A stretch of 64,000 bases of DNA, from the NCBI GenBank assembly GCA_040401995.1, contig JBBANM010000007.1, forward strand, positions 51,330 to 115,329, given 5' to 3'. Of this stretch, positions 16,521 to 23,114 are shown piece by piece. The notes beneath the pieces are model-generated. The model saw only the letters and a list, made by a program, of their open reading frames with translations, was not told where the DNA came from and made no database searches. Within the stretch, counting starts at the first letter, position 1, and each line of letters begins with the position of its first letter. This DNA is from Haliscomenobacter sp040401995 (lineage in GTDB: Bacteria > Bacteroidota > Bacteroidia > Chitinophagales > Saprospiraceae). Made by a program: the position numbers and the translations under genes.

Positions 16521-16690
16521 ATCGTTTTCCCGTACGAAACGCGCCGAAAAACTAAAAAGGCAGCAGAGCCTTCAGTGAATCCCTACCAACACTGCTGCCA
16601 ACCCGTAGAAACGGTTTTTTGTCCTGCGCAAATGGACGCAGGAGCAGGACAATTGCCTGTTCAGTGGATGCCATCCGGCTATTCATTGAG

Positions 16691-16822
16691 CTGGGGCGAC
16701 GAAGCCAGCCGGAACCCGTTGTTGTTGTTGCGGTTGTCCGGCGTGTTGTTGTTGCGATTCGACACGCGGCAGTTCTGCGAATTGTTGTTCCAGGAGCCGC
16801 CGCGCAACACACGGTTCGAGCC
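16691..16822 (-). other. DGR template repeat (TR)
   Basis: 132 bp directly downstream of the reverse transcriptase stop codon. It aligns without gaps to 18433-18564. 17 positions differ, and at every one the TR sense (minus) strand has A. If read as protein it gives GSNRVLRGGSWNNNSQNCRV, then Asn-rich SNRNNNTPDNRNNNN and GFRLASSPQ. The 14 AAC codons mark the diversifiable positions. It is not expected to be translated; it is the RNA template for mutagenic cDNA. Predicted hairpins follow on its 3' side (16559-16642). Confidence 0.95.
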
Positions 16823-16836
16823 TTGTGACGATTGAC

Positions 16837-17835
16837 CTATATTTTAGAAAGTACATTTTGCCTGAATTGGTTCGCATCAGAATGCTTTGTAAAAGCCAAT
16901 AGCGGCAACACTTTTCGTTGACATTTGCTTTCTGGCCATTCCCCGGATTGGTAATGGTCATCTATGGATCGCATTTTCCGAATGAAACGTTGTTTGCTTT
17001 TTTGCAACAAACGCACATGGTAAGGAAAAACGTGGTAGCCCAAAAATGGTAATCCTGTGGTAGTTCGGTTCAAGCCCTCCGGTTTGAGTTTACAGGCCAA
17101 TTCTTTTTCCACAAAATCGGTAATATGGTCACGTGCTTCAAGCAAACCTTCTTTGTCAGCACTCCAACATACCATATCATCCATGTACCTAACGTAAGCT
17201 TTTATCCGTAATTTTTCTTTGATGAAGTGATCTAAAGTTGCCAGATAGTGATTGGCAAAGTATTGGCTGGTCAGATTGCCAATGGGCAAACCCCGTCCAG
17301 GACTTGCCTCGTAGCTGTGTATAATCTGCTCAAAAACCCCTACCACAGCTGGATCTTTGAACATACGACAAAGTTGCTGCACCAAAACCTCGTGGTGAAT
17401 GGATTCAAAAAATTTCTTTACGTCCAATTTTAGATACCAGTCGTTCTGCCGTGTAAAAACCTTAGCCCGCTCCAAAGCAGCGTAGGTTCCCTTGCCTTTG
17501 CGGCTAGCATAACTATCAAAAATCTGCACCTTTTCAAATTGAGCATGGCAGATGTTCATCACAGCGTGGTGCAGCACCTGCTCGCCAAACGCAGAGGCAC
17601 AAATTTGCCGCTCTTTGGGTTCATAAACTTTAAAGTACCGATAATTGCCCACTTGTACTTGCCCACTCAGGATTTGGTCTCGCAGTTTGGCAATGTGTTC
17701 CTCCATATTTTCAAACCACTTCAATATTTCTGTGGAATGCCGCTTGCCTTTCGCTGCTTTCCATGCCGCGAAACGGAGGTTATCTGCATCTGTAATTTCA
17801 TACAACAAGTTACCGCTTCGCTTCATCTGCTGCAT
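16837..17835 (-). CDS. Diversity-generating retroelement reverse transcriptase
   Basis: 332-residue DGR-type reverse transcriptase. RT motifs in order: KLDVKKFFESI (catalytic D138), GLPIGNLTSQ (182-191, the DGR-specific motif in place of the retroviral QGxxxSP), YVRYMDD (217-220, catalytic Asp pair) and FLGYHV (264-267). The length is normal; there is no fused RNase H, integrase or maturase, which separates it from group II introns and retroviral elements. It starts inside the 3' end of the HRDC gene (26-nt overlap; M4 would shorten it to 17), and TR follows 14 bp after its stop. It copies TR RNA with errors at adenines and feeds the cDNA to the VR. Confidence 0.97.
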   Translation of the reverse strand: MQQMKRSGNLLYEITDADNLRFAAWKAAKGKRHSTEILKWFENMEEHIAKLRDQILSGQVQVGNYRYFKVYEPKERQICASAFGEQVLHHAVMNICHAQFEKVQIFDSYASRKGKGTYAALERAKVFTRQNDWYLKLDVKKFFESIHHEVLVQQLCRMFKDPAVVGVFEQIIHSYEASPGRGLPIGNLTSQYFANHYLATLDHFIKEKLRIKAYVRYMDDMVCWSADKEGLLEARDHITDFVEKELACKLKPEGLNRTTTGLPFLGYHVFPYHVRLLQKSKQRFIRKMRSIDDHYQSGEWPESKCQRKVLPLLAFTKHSDANQFRQNVLSKI

Positions 17836-18259
17836 TATTCAAAAAATACTGCCCATATTTTTCCAGCTTTTTCTCTCCGACCCCTTTCACCCCCTTGATT
17901 CCTTCGGGTGTAAGTGTTTCCAATTTAGCCAACTCAGCCAGTTCTTCGTCTGTAAATACGGCATAAGCAGGCACCTGATCATCTTTTGCCACCCGCTTTC
18001 TGGTTTCTCGAAGTGCTGAAAATCGCTTGAACGCCGCCTCATCCAATATCGTTCTATAATCTACTTTGACCTTTTCTCGTTCTGCCGCAGCCACATCGTC
18101 CACATACTTGATGCAAAAGCACCAGAATGCCCCTTCCGCGTCATGATTGAGAAGTTGCTCTTTCACTTGTAATATTTTTTTTGAGCGCAAAAATACATTC
18201 ATTTCATCAGTCAACATTTCTCCACCGAGAATTGGGATGGTAAAGATTCGTACCTGCAT
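17810..18259 (-). CDS. HRDC-domain DGR accessory protein
   Basis: 149 residues. The N-terminal ~55 residues (MQVRIFTIPILGGEMLTDEM, NVFLRSKKIL) form a conserved module seen with HRDC domains in several retroelement and CRISPR-adjacent genes. The C-terminal half is an HRDC domain (~70-145: FKRFSALRETRKRVAKDDQV, PAYAVFTDEELAELAKL, IKGVKGVGEKKLEKYG), a helical nucleic-acid-binding fold. HRDC proteins are one of the recurrent accessory types of DGRs, taking the place of Avd, so this probably binds TR RNA or cDNA and assists the RT (inference). It overlaps the RT gene and starts 170 bp after the target gene stop. Confidence 0.88.
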   Translation of the reverse strand: MQVRIFTIPILGGEMLTDEMNVFLRSKKILQVKEQLLNHDAEGAFWCFCIKYVDDVAAAEREKVKVDYRTILDEAAFKRFSALRETRKRVAKDDQVPAYAVFTDEELAELAKLETLTPEGIKGVKGVGEKKLEKYGQYFLNNAADEAKR

Positions 18260-18398
18260 TTTTCAAATTTTTTTTCGGCTTCGCCGAAGTTTTATAAAAA
18301 ACCTTTTCTGCTTTCCTTAGTGCTCGCACGCCACTCCACTGCGCTAGTCGGTCGCCCCCTCCCTCCCTTGCTCCGTTGCGTCGCATGCTGCGCTTTGG

Positions 18399-18414
18399 CT
18401 CAATGAATAGCCGG
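18399..18414. repeat. 16-bp inverted copy of the TR-flanking sequence, beside the VR
   Basis: CTCAATGAATAGCCGG is the exact reverse complement of 16675-16690, which abuts the 3' side of TR. The copy here lies 18 bp from the 3' end of the VR. Confidence 0.75.
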
Positions 18415-18429
18415 TATGGGCAAGCCACC

Positions 18430-21400
18430 TCACTGGGGCGACGAAGCCAGCCGGAACCCGCCGCTGTAGTAGCGGTAGTCCGGCGTGTAGTAGTTGCGAT
18501 ACGACACGCGGCAGTGCAGCGAAAAGTAGTCCCAGGAGCCGCCGCGCAACACACGGCGCGAGCCCGTGCTAACACCCTTTGGGTTCGTTTGGGGAGCTGC
18601 GGTATAATCGCCATACCAGTCAGCGCACCATTCATATACATTGCCACTCATGTCGTAAATGCCCAGTTCGTTGGATTTTTTGCCGCCTACCGGGTGCGTC
18701 TTGCTGCCGGAATTATCGTCGTACCAAGCTACCCTCGCCACGTCGTTGCTACCTGCGTATTCGAAACCTTTGCTTTGCGCTCCACCCCGAGCCGCGTATT
18801 CCCATTCCGCTTCACTGGGCAGACGGTAGTTGCGGCCTGGGAATTTTGCGTTCAGTTTTTGCAAAAATTTCTGGATGTCCTCCCAACTTACTTGTTCTAC
18901 TGGGCAGTCGTCACAGTTTTTGAAATAAGATGGATTACTGCCCATGATCTCGCGCCACTGCTTTTGCGTTACCTCATATTTCCCGATGAAAAAATCTGAT
19001 AGCGTTACACTGTGGACGGGTTTTTCGTCGGCCTCGCCGTCATTGTTGCCCATTTGGAAAGTGCCGCCGCGCACCAGGATCATTTCTGGTTCGCTCAGGG
19101 CGGTGCCCACTGTAGAGCTGGAGTCTGGTGATCCCACACCAGTGGTCACCCCTGGCTGGCGGGAAACGGCGGCTTGAGCGCCTTGCGGCAAGTCCGGTTT
19201 TACGGCCGGATTACACCAAGCCCAGGCCTTTTGATATTGAACATCCAAACTATCATATTGCAGCGCCCGCTCAAAAAACAAACAAGCCGAGCCCCGCAGG
19301 TTTCGTTTAAAATACGCTACACCTTTATTGTAGCAAGCTGCTCCGAGGTCGCTGTACACCTCCCGCACCAGCAGGCTGTCCTGCGCGTACAATTGGGAAG
19401 AAACCCGAGGACGGGACGGCGGATTACCCGCCTCAATGGAATCCCGCATCCAGAACTCCCGATAAAGCAAGGAGTCGCGTTCGTTTTTGAGGCACAGGCT
19501 CAGCGGGCCATTGTCCAATACATAGTCCGTCCGCTCGCCAGCACAAGCCTCTTGCGGCGCGGCGGGTTGCCACCACAAAACCAACAACAAGCCGGCTAGC
19601 ACCAGAGCCAAAGCCAGCAACGCGGTTTTCAAACTGCCACTGAAGCCCAGGCCGCGCATCCCACCGCGGTAGACGTATTTTTTCAAAGCGGGTGGCACTT
19701 CAAAATGCAGCGGGGTTGGCGGCGCATCCAGGTATTTCAGGGCCACAAAATCCACTTCGGCCTGGGGCAGTAGGTGGGCGAGTTCTTTTTCGTGCTTTTT
19801 CTTCTCCTTGCGATTGTTTTCGCTCATCCAGCGGTTGAACACCAGTTGCAGGCGGTGATCGGCCCAGGCCACCGAATCTTCGGGCGGGGGCGACTGTGCC
19901 AGCACGGCGGCCAGGTCGCGGCGCAGGGCAGGTACGAGCGAAGGGCCTTCCCCATCCAGCCATTCGAGCAGTTGCTCACGGGCAGTCTGCGGCATCTGCC
20001 CCTCCACAAACCAGCGGATGCGGAACAGGCGCAGCAGGGTGTCGTGTTCAAGCAGGGGCTTGCCGCTGTATACCTCCAGCTGCTGGCCAAACCAAAGCGT
20101 GAGGTCCCAGTGCAGACTGGGGTAAATGGCGCAGGCTGCTACCCAACGCACCACTTCGCGGGGAAACTGGAGCAGCAAGGAGGCCAGCGGATGCGCTTCG
20201 TCGGGCTGAAACACAGCCGCAGGCACCTCTTTCACGCGCTCCTGCCAGCGGTCAAAATGGGCATCTTCGCCTTGTTCAAGTTCTTCCACCCAAAAACTCA
20301 GGCTGGGCAGGGTGGCGGGCAGCACCTGGAAAAGCGTGCCGAGCAGGCGTTCGTTGCGCCCCCATTCGTCGGGGTGGCGGGGAGTAAGCAAGAGGCGTTG
20401 GGGCCAGTGTTCAAACAAATCTGCCCAGGCCACCAAACCGCCGCGTAGCGGGTGAATCAGTTGCAAGCCCGAGCCCACCAACACCAGCCGCGCCCCGGCA
20501 AAGCGCTGGGCGAGTTCAGTAAGGCGGACACCACCGGGCTGCGCTTCGTTGAAACACAGGCGCAGGTCGGAATCATAAAAATAACGCTCGATGGCGAGTT
20601 CCTGCGCTTTGAAAGCGCGGTAAAAAGCATCGAACAATTGGGTGCGGTGGTTGCCCGTCTGTTGGCGGTCGAGCAGCAGCAGGTAATCCACCGGCTGCGA
20701 CAGAGGGCGGTATTGAAAGCTGGGCAGCCCACCCCGCTCAACGGTGGCGGCGATCGTGCGCTCCAGGTCCAGGCGTTGGGCCTCGCTTTGGCTGCGGCGG
20801 CGCATCACCTGCAAGGCGTGGCGGTAGGCATCGTCGAGCAGCACCTCCTCCACACCGGGGACTTCCACGTTCCAGACGTAAGGCGGTTTGTCTTTGCGCT
20901 CAAGTTGGGCGTAGAGTTTGCGCTGCCGCCATTCCAACCAACGCCAGAGGGCAAAAAGCAACAAGCAAAAGGGCCCGTAAATGACCCAACTCAGCCAGTA
21001 CCAGTTTTTATACAGCCAACTTGCCCAGGGATCAGCGGCCTGGATCTGCAGCTCAAGTAGGGCCTGGCGGTGGGTAGAGTCAAAAGGGATGGGGACGGAT
21101 TGGGGACGAAAAACAGTATCCGGGTCTGCTTCTGCCTTCGTTTCAATTTGGGGAGCAATGAAAATCCGTAGGCGCAGTTCAGCCTTTTTTTGATTGGAAA
21201 AAAGGACCTTCAGCACCAGCGAGTCCATCGCCTTTATGGAATCGCGGGCGGCAACGAGCAAACAGGTGTCGTTTTGAACATAATAATCCGCCAGCGCAGA
21301 GCTACCTGCCCAGACACTGCCCGGCTGCTTGGTTCGAGCGGTGTCAGGCAAGGCCGTTTGAATGAATTTTAGTTCCAAACGGGCAATTCTCCCCCCCAAA

Positions 21401-21882
21401 CTGTCCAACTCGGGCAGCGCAGCGGGGCAGATGGAGGAAATTTTTCCGGCATTGACGGCAAAAGATTTTTCAAGCAGGGTTGTTTTTTCTACGGCATAAA
21501 ATTGCCAAAGCAAACCCACCAGCACCGCAGCGAGCAAGGCGGCAGCCGCCCAAAACCAGCGTTTTGAGTTTTGGATTTTTTCCTCAATGAGGTCAATCGG
21601 CTTGGGTTTCTGCGGGGCATCGGCGGGTCGCGAGCCAAACACCTCGTCGGCACGGCGTTGGCAGAGGGCAAATTTTTCGTAGATCAATTCCTGTTCCCGG
21701 CCCGAACGCGCCAGCAGTGGCGCGAGGGCAAGCAGCAAGTTGGTATCCGAAATGTCAGTGGGAAGCAGGCGCAGCAATTCCTGCAGGCGCAAGTGTGCGC
21801 CCGTTCCGAGCTGGATTTGCTCGTTTTCGAGTTCGTCGAGTAGGTCTTTGACCAAAAAATGTGCGCGTGCCGAGCTATTCAC
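18430..21882 (-). CDS. DGR target: membrane vWA-like protein with C-terminal FGE-sulfatase (C-type lectin fold) domain
   Basis: 1150 residues. Order: a helical N-terminal region (1-105), TM1 (109-130), a segment of ~160 residues, TM2 (293-316), a large region with a degenerate von Willebrand A-like core (from VDYLLLLDRQQTG near 398 to ~560) and a helical part to ~740, TM3 (752-771), a TPR-like helix pair (~850-895) and an FGE-sulfatase domain (934-1150: ILVRGGTFQMGN, LPSEAEWEYAARGG, YDMSGNVYEW, RVLRGGSW). Basic residues flank TM2 on its C-side and TM3 on its N-side, so by the positive-inside rule the vWA part is cytosolic and the FGE domain outside. Residues 1107-1150 are the VR. One of the two FGE catalytic Cys positions is Tyr, so binding rather than catalysis is likely. 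Confidence 0.9.
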   Translation of the reverse strand: MNSSARAHFLVKDLLDELENEQIQLGTGAHLRLQELLRLLPTDISDTNLLLALAPLLARSGREQELIYEKFALCQRRADEVFGSRPADAPQKPKPIDLIEEKIQNSKRWFWAAAALLAAVLVGLLWQFYAVEKTTLLEKSFAVNAGKISSICPAALPELDSLGGRIARLELKFIQTALPDTARTKQPGSVWAGSSALADYYVQNDTCLLVAARDSIKAMDSLVLKVLFSNQKKAELRLRIFIAPQIETKAEADPDTVFRPQSVPIPFDSTHRQALLELQIQAADPWASWLYKNWYWLSWVIYGPFCLLLFALWRWLEWRQRKLYAQLERKDKPPYVWNVEVPGVEEVLLDDAYRHALQVMRRRSQSEAQRLDLERTIAATVERGGLPSFQYRPLSQPVDYLLLLDRQQTGNHRTQLFDAFYRAFKAQELAIERYFYDSDLRLCFNEAQPGGVRLTELAQRFAGARLVLVGSGLQLIHPLRGGLVAWADLFEHWPQRLLLTPRHPDEWGRNERLLGTLFQVLPATLPSLSFWVEELEQGEDAHFDRWQERVKEVPAAVFQPDEAHPLASLLLQFPREVVRWVAACAIYPSLHWDLTLWFGQQLEVYSGKPLLEHDTLLRLFRIRWFVEGQMPQTAREQLLEWLDGEGPSLVPALRRDLAAVLAQSPPPEDSVAWADHRLQLVFNRWMSENNRKEKKKHEKELAHLLPQAEVDFVALKYLDAPPTPLHFEVPPALKKYVYRGGMRGLGFSGSLKTALLALALVLAGLLLVLWWQPAAPQEACAGERTDYVLDNGPLSLCLKNERDSLLYREFWMRDSIEAGNPPSRPRVSSQLYAQDSLLVREVYSDLGAACYNKGVAYFKRNLRGSACLFFERALQYDSLDVQYQKAWAWCNPAVKPDLPQGAQAAVSRQPGVTTGVGSPDSSSTVGTALSEPEMILVRGGTFQMGNNDGEADEKPVHSVTLSDFFIGKYEVTQKQWREIMGSNPSYFKNCDDCPVEQVSWEDIQKFLQKLNAKFPGRNYRLPSEAEWEYAARGGAQSKGFEYAGSNDVARVAWYDDNSGSKTHPVGGKKSNELGIYDMSGNVYEWCADWYGDYTAAPQTNPKGVSTGSRRVLRGGSWDYFSLHCRVSYRNYYTPDYRYYSGGFRLASSPQ
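18433..18564 (-). other. DGR variable repeat (VR), last 44 codons of the target gene
   Basis: 115 of 132 bases match TR; all 17 differences correspond to TR adenines. Resulting changes include Asn to Arg, Asp, Tyr, Phe, His, Ser and Gly, and Gln to Leu. Changed residues cluster in the loop from SWDYFSLH to YYSGGF, which in the C-type lectin/FGE fold is the exposed ligand-binding face. The invariant 3' end (GGCTTCGTCGCCCCAG on the sense strand) is the likely initiation of mutagenic homology. The gene stop TGA follows immediately. Confidence 0.95.
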
Positions 21883-21904
21883 AAATGTTTCGATTTCGTA
21901 TTTC

Positions 21905-22105
21905 GTAACTACACAGAATTGGAAAACGGATGAAATGGATTTGCCGCCTCCTAATCATCCAAAGCGGCAGGATGGAAAACGGATTGGAACGGACTGAACG
22001 GATTGGAACGGACTCTGACTCGCCTTCGGCTCGTCCTTATCCGCCGCAGGCGGAAAAAAATCCGTTCCAATCCGTTTAATCCGTTTTCCATCATGTCGCT
22101 TTGGC
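21905..22105. repeat. Family C repeat between MoxR and target genes
   Basis: Contains GGAAAACGGATTGGAACGGA and the inverted TCCGTTCCAATCCGTTTAAT, with TCCGCCGCAGGCGGA at the centre. Related to 15340-15485 and the tandem array. It occupies most of the 284-bp gap between the two genes and may fold in the transcript. Confidence 0.7.
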
Positions 22106-22166
22106 ATTTTCTTCTCATTCATTCGAATCAAAAGGAAGCCAATTTTTATTGAGTCAGCTTTCCCGT

Positions 22167-23093
22167 TCACAACCAGTCTTCGAGTACTTTGATGTCTTCT
22201 TTGCTTTTTGCCAAAACCGAATAAGAGAGCAGCAGTTTGGATCGATCGGCATCAGTCAAGGCGTCGAGGTTGCCGAGTTTGTCCGCCGGAAAGTCAATTT
22301 TTTTGAGCAAAAAAGCCCATTGCAGTAGTTCAGCGGTGGCTGGTTTTTTGCGCAGCCGCAGCTGCTTTTCATCGCGGATTACCTCAAAATGAGCGATGAC
22401 CTTTTTCAAATCCGCTTCGTCGTAGCCTTCCACTTTTTTGGAGACGATGCGCAGCAAGGTGGCCGGATCCGGGAAGGGAATGTGGTAAAACACCACACGC
22501 CGCAGAAAGGCATCGGGCAGGTTTTTCTCCGAATTGGAGGTGATCACGATGAGCGGGCGCTGTTCGGGCGCGGGTTTGGGCCATTTCCGGTCTATTTCCG
22601 GCACGTCGAACTCGAGGGCCTCGATACGGGCCAGCACGTCATTGGGCAAGTCGCGGGGCGCTTTGTCGATTTCGTCAATCAGCACCACCCGCCGCTCGCC
22701 GCCCTGGATGGCTTCACCGAGTGCTTCGTAGTGGATGAATTTTTGCTCAACCAGTTCATTGGTCAAGGGCTCCTTTTGGGTTTGGGCAAACTGGAAATGC
22801 GCCAGTGCATCGTAACGATAAAACAAATCGCGCACCACCGAGCTGGTCTGGGCGTTGAAGATCAGGGGCTCGCCAAGTTTGAAAAAATAAGCCAGGTGAT
22901 TGGCGAGTTCGGTTTTGCCCGTGCCGGGTTCGCCCGTAAGCAGCAGCGGCTGCCCCAGCGCGAGCGCCACGTTGACGGCAGCCTGGAGACCGGGCGAGGG
23001 TTCGTAGAGTTCTTTTTTGTGCAGGTTGGGGTTGGCCGTGATGAGGGGCAAGTCGGCTTGGCCAGTGGCACTGTATAGGTTGAAGTTGTTCAT
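22167..23093 (-). CDS. MoxR-family AAA+ ATPase
   Basis: 308 residues. Walker A GEPGTGKTE (54-62), Walker B VVLIDEIDKAP, sensor 1 ITSNSEKNLPDAF and the arginine-finger region FLRRVVFYHI are clear. MoxR ATPases act as chaperone-like remodelers together with vWA-domain partners. The gene lies between a vWA-like membrane protein and an EAD/iSTAND-like protein on the same strand, 21 bp downstream of the latter. This is the MoxR-vWA ternary arrangement described for NTP-dependent biological conflict systems. It is probably the ATP-driven switch of the DGR-linked locus. Confidence 0.93.
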   Translation of the reverse strand: MNNFNLYSATGQADLPLITANPNLHKKELYEPSPGLQAAVNVALALGQPLLLTGEPGTGKTELANHLAYFFKLGEPLIFNAQTSSVVRDLFYRYDALAHFQFAQTQKEPLTNELVEQKFIHYEALGEAIQGGERRVVLIDEIDKAPRDLPNDVLARIEALEFDVPEIDRKWPKPAPEQRPLIVITSNSEKNLPDAFLRRVVFYHIPFPDPATLLRIVSKKVEGYDEADLKKVIAHFEVIRDEKQLRLRKKPATAELLQWAFLLKKIDFPADKLGNLDALTDADRSKLLLSYSVLAKSKEDIKVLEDWL

Positions 23094-23114
23094 TATGATT
23101 GATTGATTAATCTC

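Noticed and set aside
16552..16961. Short ORFs over the TR, or a degenerate FGE pseudogene
   Set aside because: The FGE-like C-terminus read from 16691-16822 has only A-position differences from the VR and lies directly after the RT. It is the DGR template, not a decayed gene; other frames here are shadows.
16837..17835. Group II intron or retron reverse transcriptase
   Set aside because: There is no maturase/HNH domain, no intron RNA and no msr/msd-like inverted structure upstream. The GLPIGNLTSQ motif and the TR/VR pair identify a DGR.
20452..21060. Plus-strand ORFs opposite the vWA-FGE gene (also 19774-20448 and 22389-23078)
   Set aside because: GC-rich antisense shadows of the minus-strand genes. 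Their translations lack any domain-like pattern, and the opposite strand has clear protein families.
18430..21882. Functional sulfatase-modifying enzyme
   Set aside because: One catalytic Cys position is replaced, the segment is diversified by the DGR, and no sulfatase gene is nearby.
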